Origin: CAIKMD01 sp035605975
GTDB taxonomy: Bacteria; Pseudomonadota; Alphaproteobacteria; ATCC43930; CGMCC-115725
DNA: 64,000 nucleotides
Direction: 5' to 3'
Assembly (NCBI GenBank): GCA_035605975.1
Contig: DATNGG010000167.1
Span: forward strand, 1-64,000
The notes below the pieces were generated by a model. The model worked only from the letters and a program-made list of their open reading frames with translations. It was not told where the DNA came from and did not search any database. The position numbers and the translations under genes were made by a program. The stretch's first letter is position 1. Each line of letters opens with the position of its first letter. Positions 32,670-41,096 of the stretch are shown here, piece by piece.

Positions 32670-34321
32670 AGCCTGGACGTTCGGCGCAACGGATCGGAAC
32701 GGCATCGCAAGCGAATGCTGGCCCGGACGCCGCGCCGCTTGTGGGGATCGGGTACCGCGCCGTGCTCGCGGATTGGACGCGCGCTCATCTGGCGCGCTTC
32801 GATGTGCTCGAAATCACCGTCGATCACTGCCTCTATGCCGGGCCGGCGCAGCGCCGACACATCGACGAGCTCGTCGAGCGCGTTCCGCTCACCGCGCACG
32901 GCATCGGGCTATCGATCGGCACGGATTGTCCGCTCGATCCTGCCTATCTCGACCAAGTCGGCATCGTCATCGAGCGGCTGAAGGCGCCCGCCTATAGCGA
33001 GCATCTCGCCTTCACGCGCGTCCCGGGCCGCGATCTCGGCAATCTCTTGCCCGTGCCGCGAACCGAGGCGGCGGCAGCGCAGATCGTCGCGAAAATCCGC
33101 GACATCCGCGCGCGGCTCGGCGTGCCGTTCCTCATCGAGAATATCGCCAATATTTTCGAATGGCCGCAATCGACCCTGTCGGAAGCCGAATTCATCAGCC
33201 TGATTTGCCGCGAATCCGGCGCCGGGCTGCTGCTCGATATCGAAAACCTGCGCCTCAACGCGCGCAATCATCATGTCGATGCCCGCGCATTTCTCGACGC
33301 CTTGCCGCCGGGTCTGGTGCGAGAGATGCACATGGCGGGCGGCATCGCGGTGCGCGATGCAAGCTCCGGCGCCTCGATCCTCGCCGATTCGCACTCGCAT
33401 CCGGTCGGCGAGGAGACGCTCGCCCTTCTCGATTATGCGCTGAAGCGGCATCGCCCGCAGACGCTCATCCTCGAGCGCGACGACCGGCTCGAGGCCGGCG
33501 ACGAGATTCTGGCCGATGTCGCGCGGATTCGCGCGCTGCTTGCCGAGCGTAATGCTGCGATCGATCCGGCGCCCGAGCATCGGCGGGAGACGCTCCTCGC
33601 TCGGCAGACCCAATTGCTCGCCTATCTCACCAGCGCGCCGGCCATTTTCGGCGGCGGCCCGGCGGCGGCGCTTCCGCCGCTGCTCGAAGGTATCGATCCC
33701 GTCCGGCTCGATTTCGAGGCGCGCTTCTCGCATGAGAAACGCATGGAAAAGCTTGCAAGAATCTTCCCGCGCACGCTCGATCTGTTGGAAGCACAACGAG
33801 CGGAGCTCCTCCAAGCCTTTGCCGAGGCTTGCCCGCCGGCGAGCATCGGATTGTTGGAAACGGCGCAGCAATTCTTGGATTTCCTGTCGGCGCGCCCGCC
33901 GCGCGCGGGCCGCTCGAACTATGCGTGCGATGTTGCCCGATGCGAGCTCGCCCTCGCACAGGCGCGCTTTCGCCGAGGCGAGCCGCCAAAGCGCACGCGG
34001 CGCAGCGCGCCGGCGCATGGCGCCCCGCATGCCGTACGACGCGCCGAATCCGTCGCGCTTGTCCGGTGCGCGCACGATGTCCGAAGCCTTTTTGAGAGCG
34101 CGGCCGTCTCGGCCGCGCCGCAAAGGCGCGACACGCCGCTGGTGATCGCCCAGAGCCGCGCGGCGTTGGAGCCCGAAATTTTCGAGATTCCCGCGGCGCT
34201 CTTCGATCTCCTTGCGTCACTCGAGCATTGGACCGAGCGGCGTTGCCTTGGCCGCAATCCCGGCGCCGACGCCCTCATCGCCGATCTCGTGACGCGCGGC
34301 CTGCTGGAGGTGCGCGCTTGA
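32666..34321 (+). CDS. DUF692/MNIO multinuclear iron oxygenase fused to its partner domain
   Basis: 551 residues. Residues 25-295 are a DUF692 TIM barrel, the family of MbnB, TglH and ChrH, which use two or three irons and oxygen to rework cysteines of peptides. Probable ligands: His 78 (TAHGIGLSIG), Glu 112/His 113 (SEHLAF), Glu 158 (LIENIAN), Asp 191 (LLDIENL), His 222 (MHMAGG), Asp 241, His 243 (DSHSHP) and Glu 270 (LERDD). The early R-P-x-H histidine is absent, as in MbnB. Residues 340-445 (FPRTLDLL; FLDFLSARPP; YACDVARCELALAQARF) resemble the separate MbnC/HvfC-type partner, and 495-551 a winged-helix end. Start overlaps the previous stop; TTG of the next gene overlaps its own. Confidence 0.85.
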   Translation: MKPGRSAQRIGTASQANAGPDAAPLVGIGYRAVLADWTRAHLARFDVLEITVDHCLYAGPAQRRHIDELVERVPLTAHGIGLSIGTDCPLDPAYLDQVGIVIERLKAPAYSEHLAFTRVPGRDLGNLLPVPRTEAAAAQIVAKIRDIRARLGVPFLIENIANIFEWPQSTLSEAEFISLICRESGAGLLLDIENLRLNARNHHVDARAFLDALPPGLVREMHMAGGIAVRDASSGASILADSHSHPVGEETLALLDYALKRHRPQTLILERDDRLEAGDEILADVARIRALLAERNAAIDPAPEHRRETLLARQTQLLAYLTSAPAIFGGGPAAALPPLLEGIDPVRLDFEARFSHEKRMEKLARIFPRTLDLLEAQRAELLQAFAEACPPASIGLLETAQQFLDFLSARPPRAGRSNYACDVARCELALAQARFRRGEPPKRTRRSAPAHGAPHAVRRAESVALVRCAHDVRSLFESAAVSAAPQRRDTPLVIAQSRAALEPEIFEIPAALFDLLASLEHWTERRCLGRNPGADALIADLVTRGLLEVRA

Positions 34322-36345
34322 AGATTTGCATCATCGGCAAGTTTCCTCCGATCGAGGGTGGGGTGAGCATGCGCACCTATTGGTCGGCGCATCGGCTCGC
34401 GGCGCGCGGACATGAGGTCCATGTCGTGACCAACGCAAAAGAGGCGGCGCCGCCCTTTCGCATGCATATGCGCGCGGAGGATTGGGCGCGCTGCGCGGCC
34501 GATTACGGCGAAGGCCGGGTGACGGTTCACTGGAGCGATCCGGTCGACGCCTCGCAGCTTTACCTGCCGATGGCGAGCGCCTTCGTCTCGAAGCTCTCCT
34601 CCCTTGCCGCGCGCCTCTGCACGGAGCGCGCGATCGATGTGGTCTTCTCCCATTACCTCGAGCCTTATGGCGTCGCCGGACATTTGGCTGCCGAGATGGC
34701 GGGTTTGCCCCATGTCGTCCGTATGGCGGGAAGCGATTCGGGTCGCCTCTGGCGCCATCCGCAATTCGAGCCGCTTTACAACCACGTCTTGCGCTCGGCG
34801 GCCATTGTCGTCGCGACGGGCGTGGTCGCCGAACGAGCGGTGGCGCGCGGCGTCGATCCGGCGCGCATCGCCGCCGCGGGTTTCAGCCTGCCGGACGAGC
34901 TCTTCACCCCCTTCGGGCCTGCGCTCGATTACGCCGCTTTGCGCGCGGAAATCGCGGGAGCCGACGAGCCGCAGCGTCTTTGGGGTGGCTTCGCCTTGGA
35001 CCGGCCGTTCTTTGGAATTTACGGCAAGCTCGGCGAGCGCAAAGGCTCCTTCGCGCTCCTCGCGGCGCTGGAGCGATTGAAGTGCGCGGGCATCGAGATT
35101 GGCCTCGTCGCTCTGGCGCATGGGCATGCGGCGACCGAAGCGGAATTTCGCCGCCACGTCGAAAGCCGCGGCCTCTTCGACCGGGTGTTGCAGCTTCCGT
35201 TTCTGCCGCATTGGCGCGTGCCCGAGTTCCTGCGCAGCTGCCTCGCTGTCTGCTGCCTCGAGCAGGATTTCCCGATCGCTCATCACACGCCGATCACGCC
35301 GCTCGAAGTCCTGCTCTGCGGCAAATGCCTCGTCGGCTCGGCGGAGCTCATCCGCAAGCTTCCGGATCATCGCCTCTTGCCGAGCGGCTATAGCTGCGTC
35401 GAGATCGCGGACGTCAACGATATCGACCGGCTGGCGGCACAGCTTGCCGCGATCGCCGAAGACCCGGCGCCGGCGGCGGCGATCGGCGCGCGCGGCTATG
35501 CGTTTGCGTGCGAATGCCAGGAGCAGGCCGAGTTTCCGGCCAAGCTGGAGCGCATTCTCGAAGTGGCGGCGGCGCGCCGAAACCTGGTCTCGTCACAAGA
35601 GGTATTGGCAGAGAGCGAGAGCGAGGAAGAGCGGAGCTTTCCCTTTGCGCGAATCGCGGCCGCCGCGCTCGCCGCGACGGAGTCGAAACCCGCCAAGACG
35701 AACGGCGCGCGGTTCGAACTCTCGGATGCGCAGACGGTTTTGGCGGCGCTCGATCGCGGGCGGCTCGCGGATCACCCAAAATCGGCATCGCTCGCTTCGG
35801 CCGTGTGGGCCGAAGTCGCGATCGCGCTTGCTCAAGGCGCGACGCGAGAGCCCGAAGACATCGGAGCGGAACCGCCGCCGCTCGCCGCGTCCCGACGCTG
35901 GGGCTTGGCCGAGGGCGATCTCGCCAAGCTTTTTCCCCATCGCCGCCGGGATATAAAAGTGCTCACTTTCGACTGCGACATTGCCGCATTCCGGACAGCG
36001 AGGAACCTCGAGGAACTGCCCGACGCGCCGCGCCGCCATCCGAGCTATGTGATCGTGTTCAGCGGCCGCGGCTCGTCGCCGGCCGATCCGCTGCTGGTCG
36101 ACCGCGCCACCGCGCGTATCCTCGAGCTCAGCGACGGAACGCGAACGACCCGCCAGATCATGGATCAATTGAAATGCGAGACGCAGCGCGGCGATACGGA
36201 CGAGAATCTCGACTGGATCGAGGCCCTCTTCGTTGATGGGCTCATCCGCTTCACCGACTCGCCCGCGAGGCCCTCAGACGGTAGCATGATGCTGCGGCTG
36301 CGACATCCCCGCGCCAGCGGGACGGATGACAGGATGGCACAGTGA
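34318..36345 (+). CDS. GT4 glycosyltransferase fused to a PqqD-like (RRE-type) domain
   Basis: 675 residues from TTG 34318, supported by GGAGG seven bases upstream and a TTGA overlap. Residues 1-415 are a GT-B fold (KICIIGKFPPIEGGVSMRTY; GHEVHVVTN; RPFFGIYGKLGERKGSFALL; LEVLLCGKCLVGSAELI) as in GT4 sugar transferases. A charged linker of about 110 residues follows. Residues 588-650 (PLLVDRATARILELSDGTR; TTRQIMDQL; LDWIEALFVDGLIRF) match the PqqD/RRE winged helix that binds RiPP leaders. So it probably glycosylates the modified peptide. The sugar donor is unknown; no sulfo- or methyl-transferase is near. Confidence 0.75.
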   Translation: MKICIIGKFPPIEGGVSMRTYWSAHRLAARGHEVHVVTNAKEAAPPFRMHMRAEDWARCAADYGEGRVTVHWSDPVDASQLYLPMASAFVSKLSSLAARLCTERAIDVVFSHYLEPYGVAGHLAAEMAGLPHVVRMAGSDSGRLWRHPQFEPLYNHVLRSAAIVVATGVVAERAVARGVDPARIAAAGFSLPDELFTPFGPALDYAALRAEIAGADEPQRLWGGFALDRPFFGIYGKLGERKGSFALLAALERLKCAGIEIGLVALAHGHAATEAEFRRHVESRGLFDRVLQLPFLPHWRVPEFLRSCLAVCCLEQDFPIAHHTPITPLEVLLCGKCLVGSAELIRKLPDHRLLPSGYSCVEIADVNDIDRLAAQLAAIAEDPAPAAAIGARGYAFACECQEQAEFPAKLERILEVAAARRNLVSSQEVLAESESEEERSFPFARIAAAALAATESKPAKTNGARFELSDAQTVLAALDRGRLADHPKSASLASAVWAEVAIALAQGATREPEDIGAEPPPLAASRRWGLAEGDLAKLFPHRRRDIKVLTFDCDIAAFRTARNLEELPDAPRRHPSYVIVFSGRGSSPADPLLVDRATARILELSDGTRTTRQIMDQLKCETQRGDTDENLDWIEALFVDGLIRFTDSPARPSDGSMMLRLRHPRASGTDDRMAQ

Positions 36346-37334
36346 TCCGGCGGAATTTCCTCGCTCTTCTCGCCTCGCTGGCGCTGTGCCCGCCCGCGGC
36401 GCATGCGGATCAAGCCCCGGACCAGGCGGCAATGCCGGTCATCGGCTTCCTGAACAGCGGCTCGCCGGCGGCGTTTGGGAATCTCGTTGCCGCCTTCCGC
36501 CAAGGCTTGGGCGATCAAGGCTATGCCGAAGGCTCGACCCTGCGGATCGATTACCGTTGGGCGCAGGGCCGCTACACCGATCTCGACGGCATGGCCGCGG
36601 AGCTGGTGCGCAACCGCGTGAGCCTTATCGCCGCCACGGGCGGCGTGGTCTCGGCCAAGGCCGCGCTCAAAGCGACGACGTCGATTCCGGTGGTGTTCGT
36701 CGTCGGCTTCGACCCGGTCGGATTGGGCCTCGTCAAAAGCCTCAACCAGCCCGGCGGCAACGCCACCGGCGTCAGCATCTTCACGACGGAATTGATCGCA
36801 AAGCGCGTCGAGCTGCTTTACGACCTCTCGCCCGGCATCAGCACCGTCGCCATCCTGGTCAACCCCAAGGCGGTCGTCACCGACATCGAAATCCAGGAGA
36901 CCATCGCGGCGATCCAGCGTTCCGGCCGCAAATTGCTCACGCTCAACGCGAACAACGAGAGCGAGATCGACGCCGCCTTCGCCTTGGCGGCCGAGCAGAA
37001 AGCCGGCGGGCTGATCGTCAGCGCCGATCCCTACTTCACCAGCCGCAGAGCGCAAATCGTCGCCCTCGCCGCGCGCCACGCAATCCCCGCGATCTATCCC
37101 TTGCGCCAATACGCCGATGCCGGCGGCCTCGTCAGCTATGGGCCCAATCTCGAGCACGCCTATCGCGACGCCGGGATTTATGCGGGCCGGATTCTGAAAG
37201 GCGCCAGCCCCAAGACGCTTCCGGTGGCGCTGCCGACGACCTTCAATCTCGTCATCAACCTCAAAGCCGCCAAGGCCCAAGGCCTCAAAGTGTCGCCGCT
37301 TCTCCTCGCCATCGCCAATGACGTGATCGAGTAA
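36342..37334 (+). CDS. ABC_sub_bind-family exported binding protein
   Basis: 330 residues. Signal peptide (FLALLASLALCPPAAHA) then IGFLNSGSP, FRQGLGDQGYAEGSTLRIDYRW, MAAELVRNRVSLIAATGG, IPVVFVVGFDPVGLGLVKSL, QPGGNATGVS and a C-terminal RILKGASPKTLPV: standard ABC_sub_bind. GTG start at 36342 overlaps the glycosyltransferase stop (GTGA), so it belongs to the operon. It may bind the peptide product or metal complex for import; no permease is adjacent. It is homologous in fold to the signal-less protein at 31815. Confidence 0.85.
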   Translation: MIRRNFLALLASLALCPPAAHADQAPDQAAMPVIGFLNSGSPAAFGNLVAAFRQGLGDQGYAEGSTLRIDYRWAQGRYTDLDGMAAELVRNRVSLIAATGGVVSAKAALKATTSIPVVFVVGFDPVGLGLVKSLNQPGGNATGVSIFTTELIAKRVELLYDLSPGISTVAILVNPKAVVTDIEIQETIAAIQRSGRKLLTLNANNESEIDAAFALAAEQKAGGLIVSADPYFTSRRAQIVALAARHAIPAIYPLRQYADAGGLVSYGPNLEHAYRDAGIYAGRILKGASPKTLPVALPTTFNLVINLKAAKAQGLKVSPLLLAIANDVIE

Positions 37335-37359
37335 GGCGCCCTGCAAGGGCTTCGCGCGT

Positions 37360-38538
37360 CTAGGCTGGGCTCTCGTCGCGCAACGGCGCGAGAAAATAGG
37401 CGGAGGGCAGCAGCGTGTGACCTGGCGCATCGACCCGATCGGCAATCCGCATATAAGAATTGACCCGAGACGATTTGCCGATCGCCCAGATCACCGCATT
37501 GCGCAAGGGATAGGCCGAGCGCGGCCATTCCGAGGTGATCCAGTCGTAGCGGCGGGACCAGGTTTGCGTCCGGTCGGCGACCCAGCGCCATGCGCCTTGC
37601 CAGGCGGTGAGGGCTTCCGGCACATCGCTGCGCGCGGACACATAATCCGACAGCAGCAAACCATTCATCAAGGAGAGGCCGGCGCCTTGGCCAAGCGTCG
37701 GCGGCAGCGCATGGGCGGCATCGCCGAGCAAAGCGACGCGGCCTTTCACCCAGGACACCGCCCGCACGAAGGGATAGGGGTGGTGAACGCCGCCAGCTGC
37801 GTAAGCGCGCGCGAATAATCCCTCCGCGGCGAGTTTCGGAAACCGCGCGCTCCAATAGTCGCGATCGATCGGCGTTTGCATGCCGCGTTGATCATCGAGA
37901 GGGGCGATGAAATAGCAGAAGGCCTCGGTCGGCGTGCAGGGGCAGACCCCCACCCGCAGCCGGCCCGACCAAAATTCGCGCACCATATCGTCCTTCTCGG
38001 GCGCGGTCCTCGAAACCAAGAGACGGATCGCGCCGCTCGAGGGCGGGCGAACCGGCTCATCAAGCGCCAGCGCGCGGCGCGCGAGCGAACTCACGCCGTC
38101 GGCGGCGATCACCAGCTCGGCTTGGTGAATTTCGCCGCGCACGCGGATCGCGCCGCGCGCCTCGATGGCATCGACCGGAGAATCCGTGTGCACCCTCGCG
38201 CCGAGGGAGGTCGCGCGGTCGCACAGGGCGCGGATCAGCAACTCGCGCTTGACGTTCCAGATCGAGGTCGTGTCGCGCAGCAAGCGCCGCTGCAGCAGCC
38301 GGCCCTCGCGGTCGAGCGTCCGCGCCTCGGCAAGCGCCACGCAATCGCCGCGGATCGCATCGATGACCCCGAAGCTTTCGAGAACGCGCAGAGCATTCCC
38401 TTTGACGAAGATGCCGGCGCCGATTTCCCGGATGGTTGGGCTGCGCTCATAGACATCGACGGACCACCCGTTTCGCGCCAAGCCGATCGCCGCGCCAAGC
38501 CCGGCAATGCCGCCCCCGCAGATGATTGCCTGTCGCAT
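37360..38538 (-). CDS. FAD-dependent aromatic monooxygenase, salicylate-hydroxylase-like
   Basis: 392 residues. N-terminal FAD motif IICGGGIAGLGAAIGLARNG, middle motif LVIAADGVSS (DG) and FAD-ribityl motif RVALLGDAAHALPPTLGQGAG (GD). These are the marks of class A flavoprotein hydroxylases (PobA/UbiH/NahG group), which insert one oxygen using NAD(P)H. Phe/Trp-rich C-terminal half suits an aromatic substrate. Convergent with the preceding binding-protein gene (25 bp apart) and not part of the peptide operon. Substrate unknown. Confidence 0.85.
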   Translation of the reverse strand: MRQAIICGGGIAGLGAAIGLARNGWSVDVYERSPTIREIGAGIFVKGNALRVLESFGVIDAIRGDCVALAEARTLDREGRLLQRRLLRDTTSIWNVKRELLIRALCDRATSLGARVHTDSPVDAIEARGAIRVRGEIHQAELVIAADGVSSLARRALALDEPVRPPSSGAIRLLVSRTAPEKDDMVREFWSGRLRVGVCPCTPTEAFCYFIAPLDDQRGMQTPIDRDYWSARFPKLAAEGLFARAYAAGGVHHPYPFVRAVSWVKGRVALLGDAAHALPPTLGQGAGLSLMNGLLLSDYVSARSDVPEALTAWQGAWRWVADRTQTWSRRYDWITSEWPRSAYPLRNAVIWAIGKSSRVNSYMRIADRVDAPGHTLLPSAYFLAPLRDESPA

Positions 38539-38949
38539 GCCGTCGAACGCCTATCGCCTTCGCCCGCCCCGTCACGCCATCCGGCGTGTGGGCGTTCGCG
38601 GCCAATGATACCCGCCGGGCGGCAAAACGCGACAATCGCCTACCAATGCCGGCGGGCGAGGCTGTCGTCCCCGCCACGCGATCCATCATCGGCGAAGGGC
38701 GTGGCGGCATTGGGGTCGTAGAGCCCGCCTCCAGTCAGCGCGCCGTGACGTTGTGCGAGCTCGAGCGGGCTTTCATGCAGCCCGCCCGGCACCGCCTCAT
38801 CGACGAGCGGTTGCGGCGTCAGGATTGCCGCGAGCACCCTCAACAGCAAATAAGAAGTGCGGAGATTGGGAACGGTCATGACACGCGCTTTCGTGCTTGC
38901 CGGCTTGGACCGATGGCGTCGATTCATCGGCCCAAGCGTCGGGCTCCGG
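38539..38949. other. intergenic region, one doubtful small frame
   Basis: A minus-strand frame of 79 codons (38640-38879, MTVPNLRTSYLLLRVLAAIL...) has a hydrophobic start and Gly/Asp-rich end, and shares style with the small exported protein at 38950, but no ribosome binding site or family support was found. Otherwise empty. Confidence 0.4.
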
Positions 38950-39153
38950 TCAACCGAAGGTCTGGTCGAGAGGCAGAACGAAGTTGGGGCTGTCGTAAAC
39001 GCCGCGCGAGGAGTCCTGGGTCTTGTTCTGCTCCAGCTTGTGCTGGGCCGAGGCTCCGATGCCGTCATCGGCGAAAGCGACGCCGACGAGACCGGTGGTG
39101 GCCGCAAACGCGAGCGCGACTGCCGCCGTACGAAGGATCGAGGTGATACGCAT
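38950..39153 (-). CDS. small exported protein of unknown function
   Basis: 67 residues. Signal peptide (MRITSILRTAAVALAFAAT, cut after AFA) and a short polar mature part DDGIGASAQHKLEQNKT ending VLPLDQTFG. GGAGAG lies before ATG 39153. No family recognised; probably periplasmic. Confidence 0.55.
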   Translation of the reverse strand: MRITSILRTAAVALAFAATTGLVGVAFADDGIGASAQHKLEQNKTQDSSRGVYDSPNFVLPLDQTFG

Positions 39154-39452
39154 CTTTCTCTCCATGATTGCTGGGCGCCGGGATTGGCCCCATCACGGGA
39201 GAAGAGATGGGCGCGCTTTGCGCCGGGATAATTGCTGGCGCACGGCATGGCCAATTCCGCCACGCCAAACAATCCGCACGCCGCGCGCCCGCGCCGGCCG
39301 CGTTTTCTGCCCCGTAAAATAAGGGTTATCGCCGTCAGGAAGCCGCTTGACGCTAACCGCCGGATTACCGCCGCGACCGATTATTGCCCCATGTGTTTAT
39401 CGCGGAAACGGCGGCCGGGTTGAGCCGCTCCTTCTTCACGCGAGGCATGATC
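39154..39452. other. intergenic region, nothing recognised
   Basis: About 300 bp between the divergent small exported protein and the next plus-strand frame. No repeat, terminator or clear promoter stands out. Confidence 0.4.
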
Positions 39453-39734
39453 ATGCGAGAGGTTTATGCAATCTTCGCGGGCGATCCTCACCGGGCCGTG
39501 TGCCTTTGCGGCGGCAGCGACGCCGTTCATGCGCAATGGTTCCGGGAAGCGCAGAAATTCGGCACTGTCGGGGCTCGCGAAATCATCGGCCTGTGGCGTA
39601 TCGATCTCGGCACGCCGGACGAGCATGTGATCGAAATTTTCGGCAGCGTCCCGGTCGATATTCGGCTGCGCTACGATTTGGGCAAGTCCATGCAGCGGCT
39701 CTCCGAGAACGCCAAGGAACCGGCCGTGGCCTAG
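39453..39734 (+). CDS. hypothetical protein
   Basis: 93 residues (MREVYAIFAGDPHRAVCLC; AREIIGLWRIDLGTPDEHVI; FGSVPVDIRLRYDLGKSM). A believable small alpha-beta protein. ATG 39453 fits better than 39384, whose extra residues look non-coding. Ends 81 bp before the propeller gene, same strand. Confidence 0.45.
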   Translation: MREVYAIFAGDPHRAVCLCGGSDAVHAQWFREAQKFGTVGAREIIGLWRIDLGTPDEHVIEIFGSVPVDIRLRYDLGKSMQRLSENAKEPAVA

Positions 39735-39815
39735 AGACCGGCCGCGCCGAGCGCGGTTGCGGCGACCCTTCTCCCGGGTGCAAGCTGGCACCTCGAGGAA
39801 GGGAGAGGAGAGGCC

Positions 39816-41048
39816 ATGGAAGAACTCGATCTTCGCGCAACGCCCAGCGGCGAGGTTCTGCGCGGCATCATCGCCGCTTATGAGCGGATTCCGCGCGGGG
39901 AGCGCATCGCGATCGCCCTCGCCGCCTATAGTCCCGGGTTGCGCATGGGCTTGATCGAGGCCGGCGCCAAGCACGAAGCCGAGCGAACGCCGGGCGGCGA
40001 TTGGCGTCTCGTCGTCCACGGCGCCTCGCGCTCGCTCAGCACTGCGCCCGGCCTCCATCACATTGTCGCCGGCCCGGATGGGAGCGTGTGGACCTGCGAG
40101 CGCGCGCGCCGCGCCGCCCGCATCGATGGCGCCGCGCGCCAGGTGGCGGCCGTGCGCGAGGTCGCGCAAGCCGCCTCGCATATGGCACTCGATGCCGCAG
40201 CGGGCCGGCTCTACGTCGGCGACGCGCGGGGCAATGCGCTGATCTGCCTGCGCGCGAGCGATCTCGAGCCGCTGGAGCGCTGGGACGTGCCCGGCTCGCC
40301 GCAGCTGCCGATCGTCAGCGAGGAGGGCATCGCTTGCGTCACCGGCGGCGGCGCGGGCGTGCTGGCCATTGTGTGGCCCGGCCGGAACGGCTTTCGCACC
40401 AAGCTGGTCGAGGTCGGCGCGGGCCCCCATGATCCGCTTGCCATGCCCGACGGATCCGCCGTGCTCGTGCCCTGCGCCGGCGACGGCGTGATCGTTCGGG
40501 TGAGCCTCGCCGACGGAGCAGTGAGCGGCCGTTTCCCGGTCGGCGATGGGCCGGCCCATCTCGCGCTTCATCCCGACGGCACGCGCATTTACGCCGCCAA
40601 CAGCTTCGACGGCACCCTCGCCTGCCTGTCGCCAGACGGCGATGTGCTCGGCCGGGTGTGGAGCGGCAACTGGGCGCATGTGCCGAAGGTGACGCCGGAC
40701 GGAAAGCTGGTCTATGTCGCGAATTTCTATGACGACACGCTTGCCGTGTTCGATGCGCAAACGCTCGAGCGCGTCGCCGAGCTGAAGACCGATCCCTATC
40801 CGCACGGGCTCGATATCAGCCCCGACGGGACGAGCGTGGTCGCCACCGGATTTTGCGGCGATCATGCGCGCGTTTTCGACGGCGCCACCGGGCGCGAGCG
40901 CGCGCATATCGCGGTCGGCGAGGGTTCGGCGCACACCGCCTTCCTGCCGGATGGCAGCGCCGGCTTCGTCGGCTGCTCGATCAGCGATCACATCGCCGTC
41001 ATCGATCTCGGCACGGGAGAAAGAAGCGGCGTCCTTCGCCTCGCCTGA
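39816..41048 (+). CDS. DUF2249-like domain fused to a YVTN/YncE-like beta propeller
   Basis: 410 residues. Residues 1-68 (LDLRATPSGEVLRGIIAAYE, IPRGERIAIAL, LIEAGAKHEAE) match the TusA/DUF2249 two-layer fold. From about 75 on there are six to seven repeated blades, e.g. AHLALHPDGTRIYAANSFDGTLACL, PKVTPDGKLVYVANFYDDTLAVF and PHGLDISPDGTSVVATGF, as in YVTN/cytochrome-cd1-like propellers. No signal peptide, so cytoplasmic. SD-rich sequence (GGGAGAGGAGAGG) before ATG. The combination suggests redox or metal handling but has no assigned role. Confidence 0.75.
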   Translation: MEELDLRATPSGEVLRGIIAAYERIPRGERIAIALAAYSPGLRMGLIEAGAKHEAERTPGGDWRLVVHGASRSLSTAPGLHHIVAGPDGSVWTCERARRAARIDGAARQVAAVREVAQAASHMALDAAAGRLYVGDARGNALICLRASDLEPLERWDVPGSPQLPIVSEEGIACVTGGGAGVLAIVWPGRNGFRTKLVEVGAGPHDPLAMPDGSAVLVPCAGDGVIVRVSLADGAVSGRFPVGDGPAHLALHPDGTRIYAANSFDGTLACLSPDGDVLGRVWSGNWAHVPKVTPDGKLVYVANFYDDTLAVFDAQTLERVAELKTDPYPHGLDISPDGTSVVATGFCGDHARVFDGATGRERAHIAVGEGSAHTAFLPDGSAGFVGCSISDHIAVIDLGTGERSGVLRLA

Positions 41049-41096
41049 GGCGCCGCGGGAGCGCCAGGGCGCAGGCCCGGGCGCTCGCGTCTCACC

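Noticed and set aside
31430..34321. Identity with a methanobactin locus
   Set aside because: The 105-residue Cys-Gly protein is far longer than MbnA, the partner is fused, and no MbnT/MbnP transport genes are present; only the enzyme family is shared.
38640..38879. 79-codon minus-strand frame
   Set aside because: Hydrophobic start is suggestive, but no ribosome binding site or family match; mentioned only in the intergenic note.
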